This document shows positions 1 to 5,342 of a stretch of 11,679 nt of DNA, in pieces. This DNA comes from Phycisphaerales bacterium UBA1910 (GTDB lineage: Bacteria > Planctomycetota > Phycisphaerae > Phycisphaerales > UBA1924). Below the pieces are notes generated by a model. That model saw only the letters and a list, made by a program, of their open reading frames with translations, ran no database searches and was not told the DNA's origin. The stretch is taken from positions 10,191 to 21,869 of the forward strand of contig DDGE01000032.1 in assembly GCA_002337545.1 (NCBI GenBank), in the 5' to 3' direction. The position numbers and the translations under genes are program-made. Within the stretch, counting starts at the first letter, position 1; the number at the start of each line of letters is the position of its first letter.

Positions 1-28
1 TGCCGGGTGCCGGGTGCCGGGTGGCCCG
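1..28. repeat. Heptamer array, TGCCGGG units
   Basis: Three exact tandem copies of TGCCGGG (1-7, 8-14, 15-21) followed by a diverged fourth unit. The array is cut by the window edge, so its full length is unknown. The same word (GGGTGCC in another phase) recurs next to the HP1 hairpins at 542, 680, 1125, 1207, 1271, 8284 and 9042. Confidence 0.85.
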
Positions 29-54
29 ACGGAGCCGTCCCCGGCTCCTTCGGG
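25..54. repeat. HP3 hairpin, 12/6/12 with loop GTCCCC
   Basis: Arm 25-36 (CCCGACGGAGCC) and arm 43-54 (GGCTCCTTCGGG) pair along 12 positions with one mismatch, around the loop GTCCCC (37-42). The hairpin at 8977-9006 has the same arm and loop lengths and the same loop on its other strand, but different outer arms. It lies about 40 bp upstream of the chosen start of the first gene, so it could be transcribed as part of its leader. Confidence 0.7.
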
Positions 55-95
55 TTCAAACACCAGCACCCAAGAGCATCGAAAAGACAAGCCGC

Positions 96-539
96 ATGAC
101 CGAACACACCCAAGAACCACACCGCGACATCGAATCAATCCTCGATGCCCTCAAGCACATGGCAACAGAACTGCTCACGCTCCACGGCGAGATGATCCCC
201 ATCGCCGCCACCATGGCCCCCGACAAAGCAATCACCCATGTCGGCTACCAGAGCGACACCGAGTTTCCCAAATCAACCAAGGTCATCCAAGACCTCACCG
301 AATACCTCAAAGCCCAAGCCGACCTAGGCACCATCCATGCCGCCGGCCTTGCCTATATCGCTTCCCTCAACAACCCGGATTCCACGAAGTCGCACGATGA
401 CGCGATCATCTTCGACCTCGAATCCCGAGATGATCACGCCCGCGTAGCTATCCCTTTCACCCTCAACGAATCCCAGCCCCCAACCCTCGCCGACATCCGC
501 CGTCTCCAATACGAGCCCGCCTTCTTCGTAACCGGATGA
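96..539 (+). CDS. Conserved hypothetical protein, 147 aa
   Basis: A cytosolic-looking protein of 147 residues with no signal peptide or membrane segment. It begins MTEHTQEPHRDIESILDALK, then has a helical start, a LHGEMIPIAATMAPD segment and a C-terminal part that reads like alternating strands (DDAIIFDLES, ARVAIPFTLN). This layout resembles a loosely defined family of small bacterial proteins carrying 'EHGEFFPFGAAM'-type motifs, which have no known function; the resemblance is from memory. I chose ATG 96 over the in-frame ATG 21 because residues before it would be encoded by the heptamer array and the HP3 hairpin. No strong ribosome binding site is visible. The stop codon is followed two bases later by the repeat word GCCGGGTGCC. 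Confidence 0.75.
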   Translation: MTEHTQEPHRDIESILDALKHMATELLTLHGEMIPIAATMAPDKAITHVGYQSDTEFPKSTKVIQDLTEYLKAQADLGTIHAAGLAYIASLNNPDSTKSHDDAIIFDLESRDDHARVAIPFTLNESQPPTLADIRRLQYEPAFFVTG

Positions 540-576
540 CAGCCGGGTGCCACCCCTCTTTCTCCTCTGACTCCCC

Positions 577-603
577 CTCTGTGTGCTCTGTGCCCTCTGT
601 GGT
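577..603 (-). repeat. Nonamer array (CACAGAGNN on minus strand)
   Basis: Three consecutive 9-bp units on the + strand: CTCTGTGTG, CTCTGTGCC and CTCTGTGGT. On the minus strand they read as the nonamer with core CACAGAG. Nine bases are three codons, so such arrays stay open in several frames and give spurious ORFs with TEGTEHTEG-like translations. Three more arrays of this type lie at 1525-1597, 6901-6978 and 8315-8341. Confidence 0.75.
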
Positions 604-675
604 GAGATCCCCTCTCCCCCTCATCTCCGCATCCCCCGCGCCCGCTGCCACCACTGCCTACCACACCCCCTCTTC

Positions 676-717
676 GAGCCGGGTGCCCTGCTTACGCGCA
701 GCTTAAGCAGGTTCCTT
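676..717 (+). repeat. HP1 hairpin copy a
   Basis: GAGCCGGGTGCC is followed by stem CCTGCTTA (687-694), loop CGCGCAGCT (695-703) and stem TAAGCAGG (704-711), then TTCCTT. The form resembles a weak intrinsic terminator, but the same unit is dispersed at 1123, 1204, 4416, 8243 and 9001, so I class it as a repeat. Confidence 0.8.
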
Positions 718-792
718 CGAGTCACCCCACCCCACAAAAAACAGGAACGCCAAAGCGTCCCTGTGCATCCTGCATGCCTCAATCTCAAGCAC

Positions 793-1119
793 TCAACGGC
801 GCCGACGAACAACCCCCAGCCCCGCCAACGCAAACAACGCACCAGCCCCAGGCGTCGGCACGATCGCCATCTCGATCTGCACCGAGTCGTTGAAGAAGTT
901 CGTCGCATCCACCGGCCCAACCCCCAGGGGCCGGATCCCGGCAAGCGCCCACCCATTCTCCGAATCGAGGAAGTCGAGCGTAAAGGTCTGTTCCACACCG
1001 AAATCATCTGGCGAGATGAGCACCTCGTAATCCGAGACGGTCCCGGTCGCAGACAGCACAACCGTAACCCCATCGCTCAGCTCATTCGTCAGCGTGACCC
1101 GGACCTCCATCATCAGCAT
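793..1119 (-). pseudogene. 3' remnant of a PEP-CTERM-like exported protein gene
   Basis: The minus-strand frame ends in VPTPGAGALFALAGLGVVRRRR, the form of C-terminal sorting signal common in Phycisphaerales: a PGAG box, a hydrophobic helix and an arginine cluster. Before it lie about 85 residues of beta-rich sequence (VRVTLTNELSDGVTVVLSAT, then DYEVLISPDDFGVEQTFTLD). No signal peptide is present, which an exported protein of this class needs. Upstream of Met at 1119 the open frame is made of HP1 repeat DNA (NLLKLRVSRAPG) and runs into a stop near 1231. I infer that the 5' part was lost or replaced at a repeat junction. It could still be expressed as a 108-residue protein from ATG 1119, but an intact exported protein is unlikely. 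Confidence 0.6.
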
Positions 1120-1122
1120 CTC

Positions 1123-1160
1123 GCCGGGTGCCCTGCTCACTCGCAGCTTGAGCAGGTTCC
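1123..1160 (+). repeat. HP1 hairpin copy b, with compensatory stem change
   Basis: Stem CCTGCTCA (1132-1139), loop CTCGCAGCT, stem TGAGCAGG (1149-1156). Compared with copy a, a T:A pair has become C:G by changes on both arms. The copy abuts the 5' end of the PEP-CTERM-like remnant. Confidence 0.8.
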
Positions 1161-1203
1161 TCTCCCTATGTATGAAGCCGGGTGCTCTCCTGACGCTCCT
1201 CTT

Positions 1204-1245
1204 GAGCCGGGTGCCCTGCTTACGCGCAGCTTAAGCAGGTTCTTC
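1204..1245 (+). repeat. HP1 hairpin copy d
   Basis: GAGCCGGGTGCC, stem CCTGCTTA (1215-1222), loop 1223-1231, stem TAAGCAGG (1232-1239), then TTCTTCC. The stem and loop are identical to copy a. Only about 50 bp separate it from copy b. Confidence 0.8.
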
Positions 1246-1297
1246 CGTGCGTGATGCAGCCGCTAGTTTGCCGGGTGCCCTCCTTCCCCATCTTCTG

Positions 1298-1418
1298 TGC
1301 CCTCCTTCGACCCAACGGGCGAAGGAGGCCGTCGTGCAACCACCCCAAACCCAAAGCCGTCCCCTAAACACCAACCCACAAGCACCCCAACCTCCTTCGC
1401 GCTGCGCGTCGAAGGAGG
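1298..1418. repeat. Pair of HP4 hairpins (CCTCCTTCG stem)
   Basis: Two hairpins share the stem CCTCCTTCG / CGAAGGAGG: 1301-1309 with 1320-1328, and 1391-1399 with 1410-1418. GTGCC precedes the first on the + strand and follows the second as its complement, so the two point in opposite directions and enclose about 60 bp rich in CCAAC words. Read on the minus strand, the loop of the second is ACGCGCAGCG, almost the HP1 loop, so HP4 looks like HP1 with a swapped stem. Confidence 0.75.
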
Positions 1419-1524
1419 GCACAGTCTTACCACCTCTTCACCCAATCCCCTCTCTGCCTCTCCCTCCGTGTGCGTGTCGCAGATCCACCTCTGGCCAATG
1501 TGCTCCGTAGTGCCATCCCCTCTT

Positions 1525-1597
1525 CTCTGCGCCTCTGCGTGACCTTCGCTTCCTCTGCGTTCAGTCCCCTCTTCGAGCCCTTCGCGATCTTCGCGTT
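1525..1597 (-). repeat. Nonamer arrays (minus strand)
   Basis: The part at 1571-1597 is exactly three 9-bp units (CTTCGAGCC, CTTCGCGAT, CTTCGCGTT). The part at 1525-1560 holds looser CTCTGCG units. On the minus strand these read as GCGAAG-type units followed by CGCAGAG-type units. The same two blocks occur in swapped order at 6901-6978. No gene is supported between 1246 and 1800. Confidence 0.7.
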
Positions 1598-1626
1598 CAA
1601 CCCACCCCCACGCGCATCTCACGATG

Positions 1627-1636
1627 TGTGCGCACA
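1627..1636. promoter_or_regulatory. Palindrome TGTGCGCACA, copy 1 (possible operator)
   Basis: A perfect 10-bp palindrome followed by AAA. An identical copy with the same AAA lies at 1741-1750, 114 bp away, with an AT-rich stretch (near 1664-1684) between them. Both are upstream of the ribosome binding site at 1798. A paired operator is a plausible reading, but the regulator is unknown. Confidence 0.4.
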
Positions 1637-1740
1637 AAACGGTCGCGGCGCGCGCAACCTCACAGATTTTTCAAAACTTTTTTTACCCCAGAACCCACAA
1701 CATCTTACATCAAAGCAAGCAACCGCTGACCGACCGGCTC

Positions 1741-1750
1741 TGTGCGCACA
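1741..1750. promoter_or_regulatory. Palindrome TGTGCGCACA, copy 2 (possible operator)
   Basis: Second exact copy of the palindrome at 1627-1636, again followed by AAA, and 60 bp before the ATG at 1810. Conservation of the trailing AAA favours a real site over chance. Confidence 0.4.
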
Positions 1751-1809
1751 AATCAGGTCCCGACCAGGAACTACAGAGACCGCTGTGTTCCCAAACCGGA
1801 GACCAAACC

Positions 1810-2745
1810 ATGCGCATCACCACGCCATCCGAGCACCAAGCATCGTCCACGCTCCTCCCCCGTCCACCCATGCCGGACAGGGGAGATGTCGAGCAAATCG
1901 AGACCGAATGGTCTTCACTCTCCTCCCCCGCGCTTGCGGGGGAGGTGCCGACGCAGTCGGCGGAGGGGGTCTTCCCCACCCCAACGGACGGCGGGGATCT
2001 TCCAACCAACCAGCCACACCCACTCTCCTCCCCCGTCCGCCCATGGCGGACCGGGGAGGTGCCTGCACAGCAGTCGGCGGAGGCTTCTCCCTCTTCCCCC
2101 AATCCCTATTCCCCAATCCCTGATCCCTTACTCCAAGACCTCCTCGACCCCACCAACACCCCCCTCCAGATCTGCCTCATCCACGACATCACCCTCGACC
2201 AGCTCGAGGCCATCGTCACATCCACCGCCTTCAAACGCGCGGCCGCCCAACTCCAAACCATCACCTCCGCCCGCACCGACGCCATCGAATCCAACACCCA
2301 CCTCCAAACCCAATCCCTCAACCGCGCCATCGCCCAAGACGCCTACCTCGCCGCCACCGAAATGGACCAGGCCGCCACCACCAGAGACCCAAAGCGCGCC
2401 GCCATCAAAGCCCGCTACCTCGAAACCGCCCGCAAAGCCAACACCCCTCTGGGTGCCCGTACTCGCGGCAAAGCCGCGCAGTGCGGCGAAGAGTCAACAC
2501 CACCCAACACCCAACACCAACCACCCCAACCCGCCTCCCCCGCGCGTGCGGAGGAGGTGGTCCGCCCAAGGCGGATCGGCGGCAGGTGTCTTCCCAACAA
2601 CCAACCACACCCACTCTCCTCCCCCGCGCTTGCGGGGGAGGTGCCGACAAAGTCGGCGGAGGGGGTCTTCCTCCCCACCCCACCCCCGAATAATCCAAAG
2701 TCAACAGGTGTTCACCATGGCGCAACCCTCCCCCTCACCCACTAG
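1810..2745 (+). CDS. Hypothetical protein invaded in frame by palindromic repeats
   Basis: The ATG at 1810 has a good ribosome binding site (GGAGA at 1798-1802, 7 bp spacing) and opens a frame of 311 residues. Residues about 104-213 form a believable charged, mostly helical domain (DPLLQDLLDP, ITLDQLEAIV, AAIKARYLETARKA) that I do not recognise. The general look recalls small DNA-binding or terminase-small-subunit-like proteins, but this is weak. Residues about 15-103 and 214-290 are encoded by repeats: five CTCCTCCCCC-type elements giving LSSPALAGEVPT twice, two heptamer arrays, and one HP2 hairpin giving GARTRGKAAQCG. The insertions keep the frame open. Its stop codon TAG forms part of the AGGAG ribosome binding site of the next gene, so the two may be translationally coupled. 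It may instead be a decayed gene that stays open by chance. Confidence 0.5.
   Translation: MRITTPSEHQASSTLLPRPPMPDRGDVEQIETEWSSLSSPALAGEVPTQSAEGVFPTPTDGGDLPTNQPHPLSSPVRPWRTGEVPAQQSAEASPSSPNPYSPIPDPLLQDLLDPTNTPLQICLIHDITLDQLEAIVTSTAFKRAAAQLQTITSARTDAIESNTHLQTQSLNRAIAQDAYLAATEMDQAATTRDPKRAAIKARYLETARKANTPLGARTRGKAAQCGEESTPPNTQHQPPQPASPARAEEVVRPRRIGGRCLPNNQPHPLSSPALAGEVPTKSAEGVFLPTPPPNNPKSTGVHHGATLPLTH
1852..2090 (+). repeat. Three CTCCTCCCCC double-hairpin elements inside a CDS
   Basis: Elements start near 1852, 1918 and 2021. The general plan is CTCCTCCCCC, a short inner hairpin, GGGGGAGGTG, a second hairpin (such as CCGACGCAGTCGG), then CGGAGGGGGTC. The copy at 1918-1971 is complete, the first is decayed in its second half, and the third uses the inner stem GTCCGCC / GGCGGAC. 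They encode residues about 15-93 of the surrounding ORF. Confidence 0.8.
2091..2132. repeat. Heptamer array, CCCAATC-type units
   Basis: Six 7-bp units in a row: CTCTTCC, CCCAATC, CCTATTC, CCCAATC, CCTGATC and CCTTACT. The period is exact although the units differ. It follows directly after the third double-hairpin element and is translated as part of the 1810-2745 frame. It recalls the heptameric STRR repeats (CCCCAAT-like) known from cyanobacteria. Confidence 0.75.
2449..2487 (+). repeat. HP2 hairpin inside a CDS
   Basis: CTGGGTGCCCGTACT is followed by stem CGCGGC, loop AAA and stem GCCGCG, then CAGTGCGG. It is the reverse complement of the elements at 9370-9417 and 9618-9665. It marks the end of the believable protein core of the 1810-2745 ORF. 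Confidence 0.8.
2502..2529. repeat. Heptamer array, ACCCAAC units
   Basis: Units ACCCAAC, ACCCAAC, ACCAACC and ACCCCAA at an exact 7-bp period, between the HP2 hairpin and the next double-hairpin element. Confidence 0.65.
2532..2673 (+). repeat. Two CTCCTCCCCC double-hairpin elements inside a CDS
   Basis: The copy near 2532-2590 carries TCCGCC / GGCGGA as its second hairpin. The copy at 2614-2673 matches the 1918 copy nearly base for base except that GACGCAGTC has become GACAAAGTC. Both are translated in the 1810-2745 frame. Confidence 0.8.
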
Positions 2746-2754
2746 GAGCGCCCC

Positions 2755-3384
2755 ATGCACGCCACACCCCTCGCCCTGTTCGCACTCACGGCCACCCTCG
2801 CCCACGCAGACATCTTCGACGAGTCCGCGCTCGGCGAGTTCTCCAACGATCGCTTCGCGCCAACCTTCCTCGACTTCGATCAGGGCACCAACACCGTCCT
2901 CAACACCGTCTTCAACTCCAACAACCCAAACCGCGGCGATCGCGACTACTACACCTTCACCCTCGAAGAAGGCGAGTTCATCGATTCCATCACCATCCTC
3001 AGCTCAACGAACCTCAACGACGGACGCGACAGCACGACCTTCTTCGGGTTCGCCTTCGGCAACATCTTCGACTTCGACCCCGATGCACAGCAAGGCCCCG
3101 GCCTCGCCGGCTTCGTCCTCACCAACTCCTTCGGTGTCGAGCGCAATGTGCTCTCCGATCTCACCGCCGGCCTCGACCTGCTCGGCCCCGGCGACTACTC
3201 CATCTGGAGCCAACAGACCGGACCCGATCCCACACGCGTCGTCGCCGAGTTCAATGTCATCCCCGCCCCAGGCGCCGGCATGATCCTGCTCACCCCAATC
3301 CTCTACGCCGCCCGCCGCCGTCGCGAACCACAACGAGGCCTGCCTTCCATCCCCAATCGCGAAATCGAGCGCCTCCCGTCCTGA
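2755..3384 (+). CDS. PEP-CTERM-like exported protein, 209 aa
   Basis: ATG 2755 follows AGGAG (2744-2748) at 6 bp. Residues 1-18 form a signal peptide (LALFALTATLAHA). The body (residues 19-167) is acidic and predicted beta-rich, with DRDYYTFTL near residue 63, similar to the pre-peptidase or jelly-roll-like exported proteins that often carry this tail in planctomycetes and cyanobacteria. Residues 168-190 give the sorting signal VIPAPGAGMILLTPILYAA followed by four arginines. Family knowledge: such tails direct export and processing by an exosortase-type system; neither an exosortase nor a polysaccharide locus is seen here. Oddly, 19 residues follow the arginine cluster, whereas these proteins usually end at or just after it. 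The gene starts 9 bp after the stop of the preceding repeat-invaded ORF. The biological role is unknown. Confidence 0.85.
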   Translation: MHATPLALFALTATLAHADIFDESALGEFSNDRFAPTFLDFDQGTNTVLNTVFNSNNPNRGDRDYYTFTLEEGEFIDSITILSSTNLNDGRDSTTFFGFAFGNIFDFDPDAQQGPGLAGFVLTNSFGVERNVLSDLTAGLDLLGPGDYSIWSQQTGPDPTRVVAEFNVIPAPGAGMILLTPILYAARRRREPQRGLPSIPNREIERLPS

Positions 3385-3590
3385 CGCTGGGGGCCCATAC
3401 GCCAGGCAAAGCGCACGACACCCTCCTCACACCAGCGAAAACCAGCTCTCAGAGCCCTTCTCCGCCGACCGAGCATGATGTCAATCCTTGCGATTCATCA
3501 GAATTGTGGTTGTGTCGCCCCCCAGAATCGGGGACAATCTTTCGCACAACAAGTTCAACACAACACACATCTCAACCTATCGGGGGACAC

Positions 3591-4364
3591 ATGAACCGCA
3601 ACCTATCGATCGCTGCCATGCTCGGACTCACTTGCTCCGCAGCGCTCGCCCAGAACTACATCGACTTTCACGCCCAGATGGAGAGCACGGCGACCGACAT
3701 CAATAATGACGATCCGTCCCTCCCCGATGTCACCGCCCATCGCCACGCGGTCCATCTCCGCATCGATACCGAAGCCCCTCCGATCCTGGATCATCCAACC
3801 CTCACACGATTCGATGTCGAAATCATCTCGTGGGATCTCTGGGATTCGGTCCTCGCAGAGTACGGCTTCATCAATGACACCACACCCCCGTTCTCCAGTG
3901 ACGGCAATCCGACGCTTGATCAGGTCGAACTGGGTGATCTCTCAGGAGTCAATGCGTATCTCCAGGTGCAGGACGCCTTCTGGACCATATCTCTTTCTGG
4001 TTCTCTAGGCATCGATGAAGTCATGTTCGATATTGTGTCTTTCGATTTTAGGGTTCGCAGCCCATATCCTGAGTTCGCCGTCGGAATCGACTCCCTGCCC
4101 GACGATCCAGCGCTGTATGCCCCGAGCGATTACAGCGGGAGTGATCCGGTAAGCATGACTTCGGGAGTCCTTGACTACATCGCACGAGCAGATTGGCCAC
4201 CAGCCCCCTCGGGCTTCGGTAATACGACCGGCACCCTCGCCTGGTCCGCAATGCTCTACACCGAACCCCAGCCCGAGTGTGCCGCAGACCTCAACGGCGA
4301 CGGCGTTCTGGATTTCTTTGATATCAGCGCGTACATCAACGCGTTCCAGAGCGGCTGCCCATAA
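3591..4364 (+). CDS. Exported protein with GC-type dockerin-like C-terminal tail
   Basis: The ORF is open further upstream, but ATG 3591 starts a clear signal peptide (MNRNLSIAAMLGLTCSAALA, likely cut before QN at residue 21); the sequence before it lacks one. A purine run (GGGGGA, 3582-3587) lies very close to the start. The central part (residues 21-225) is an unrecognised beta-rich region with W and Y residues (FDVEIISWDLWDS). The last 28 residues are CAADLNGDGVLDFFDISAYI plus NAFQSGCP: a DxNxDGxxDFFD calcium-binding loop bracketed by cysteines, known from Phycisphaerales as the GC-type dockerin domain. Usual copies have this half-repeat once or twice; here there is one. The tail is thought to anchor or sort exported proteins. 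The 206 bp before the gene hold no repeat module, so a promoter may lie there. Confidence 0.85.
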   Translation: MNRNLSIAAMLGLTCSAALAQNYIDFHAQMESTATDINNDDPSLPDVTAHRHAVHLRIDTEAPPILDHPTLTRFDVEIISWDLWDSVLAEYGFINDTTPPFSSDGNPTLDQVELGDLSGVNAYLQVQDAFWTISLSGSLGIDEVMFDIVSFDFRVRSPYPEFAVGIDSLPDDPALYAPSDYSGSDPVSMTSGVLDYIARADWPPAPSGFGNTTGTLAWSAMLYTEPQPECAADLNGDGVLDFFDISAYINAFQSGCP

Positions 4365-4415
4365 ACACCGCCCGGTAAACATCACAAGGCCTACTCATCC
4401 AGTCATGCCATGAGT

Positions 4416-4440
4416 CCTGCTTCCGCGCAGCCGAAGCAGG
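4416..4440 (+). repeat. HP1 hairpin copy c, possible terminator
   Basis: Stem CCTGCTTC (4416-4423), loop CGCGCAGCC, stem GAAGCAGG (4433-4440), followed by CTTTCCT. Relative to the other copies the loop-closing A:T pair has become C:G on both arms. It lies 51 bp after the stop of the dockerin-like gene and could end its transcript, although the T tract is poor. The GGGTGCC word seen beside other copies is missing. Confidence 0.65.
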
Positions 4441-4475
4441 CTTTCCTATGCCCTCTTCCCACCCAATCCGCTATT

Positions 4476-4492
4476 GTTCATGACCCATGAAC
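4476..4492. promoter_or_regulatory. Inverted repeat over the start codon of sulfotransferase 1
   Basis: GTTCATG (4476-4482) and CATGAAC (4486-4492) form a perfect 7-bp inverted repeat with a 3-bp centre. The second arm contains the ATG at 4487. It could be an operator or an RNA hairpin hiding the start; the sequence alone cannot decide. Confidence 0.4.
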
Positions 4493-5308
4493 CACACAGA
4501 CGGCCCATCCCGCTCCATCTTTGTGGCCACCCACCACAAATCAGGCACGGTCTGGATGATGACCACCTTCATCCGCATCGCCAAGAAGAACGGCTGGCGA
4601 TTCATCCACCTCAACGAAGGCGAGTCCGGGTGGGCCCTGCGCCCCGACAAACAGCAGGTCTTTGACAACCACATCGCAGAGCTCAGTGCCGATCAGGTCG
4701 CCATCTTCAACGACTACCACAGCGATGTCCCGGATCTCACCCGGGCAAAGCAGTCACACTCGATCCGGGGGGTGCACATCATCCGTGATCCGCGGGACAT
4801 GCTGTACAGTGCCGTGCAGTTCCATCTCAAAGCGAATGAGCCCTGGCTCGATGAGCCTGATCCAGACACGGGAACCACATTCCGCCAACGCCTCCGCGCG
4901 TGCCCCGATCTGCGTGCTCGGATCGAGCTGGAGATGGACACCCACATGGGGTGGACGATCGAGCAGATGGCCAATCTCGATGATCAGGGCGTATTCATCA
5001 ATGTCCGCTACGAGGATCTCATCACCGACGGCGATATGCGCCGGTTTCATCGGGTGCTCGTCCATCTTGGGCTGGCAGGGCCCGATCTCATCAATGCGCT
5101 CGATGCGTACTGGTCATCCTCACTCTTCGGCGAGCGCAGCGACCTCGACATCGAGGCAACGCGAACACACATCAATAACAGCACGCCCGAGCAATGGCGC
5201 ACCCAGCTGCCCGCCGATTGCATCGATCTCATCGAAGAGCGGTTCGGCTGGGCGATCGAGAAACTCGGTTATCCGCGCTCAAACGCTGCCGAAGCTCCCG
5301 GTTCATGA
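4487..5308 (+). CDS. Sulfotransferase domain protein 1, 273 aa
   Basis: Belongs to the PAPS-dependent sulfotransferase fold (Sulfotransfer_1-like). The 5'-phosphosulfate-binding loop is HHKSGTVW at residues 16-23 (usual form PKSGTTW), near the N-terminus as expected. The 3'-phosphate-binding motif is HIIRDPRDMLYSAV at 97-110, with Arg100 and Ser108 as the usual phosphate contacts. The C-terminal part has RYEDLI, a typical late motif. Length is normal for a single-domain enzyme and there is no signal peptide, so a cytosolic enzyme sulfating a small molecule or sugar is expected; the acceptor cannot be told. ATG 4487 gives an N-terminus matching its neighbour. No clear ribosome binding site is present, and the start sits in an inverted repeat. 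The stop is 34 bp before the paralogue, so the two may be co-transcribed. Confidence 0.88.
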   Translation: MNHTDGPSRSIFVATHHKSGTVWMMTTFIRIAKKNGWRFIHLNEGESGWALRPDKQQVFDNHIAELSADQVAIFNDYHSDVPDLTRAKQSHSIRGVHIIRDPRDMLYSAVQFHLKANEPWLDEPDPDTGTTFRQRLRACPDLRARIELEMDTHMGWTIEQMANLDDQGVFINVRYEDLITDGDMRRFHRVLVHLGLAGPDLINALDAYWSSSLFGERSDLDIEATRTHINNSTPEQWRTQLPADCIDLIEERFGWAIEKLGYPRSNAAEAPGS

Positions 5309-5330
5309 AGCCCTGCGTCCGGCCCGGTTC

Positions 5331-5336
5331 TATAAT
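5331..5336 (+). promoter_or_regulatory. Consensus -10 box TATAAT just before sulfotransferase 2
   Basis: A perfect TATAAT lies 6 bp upstream of the ATG at 5343, which would put the transcription start at or near the A of the start codon and give a leaderless mRNA. No convincing -35 box is visible at 16-18 bp spacing. The purines GGAAG just before the ATG are too close to act as a normal ribosome binding site. Confidence 0.4.
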
Positions 5337-5342
5337 GGAAGT

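Noticed and set aside
676..717. HP1 as ordinary intrinsic terminators
   Set aside because: The hairpin form fits, but T tracts are poor, copies lie away from gene ends (1123, 1204) and the reverse-oriented copies lack a T tract.
1742..3283. 513-residue open frame overlapping the 1810 and 2755 genes
   Set aside because: Its translation is Pro/Ser/Thr-rich low complexity, typical of an off-frame reading of GC-rich DNA; the overlapped frames have ribosome binding sites and believable domains.
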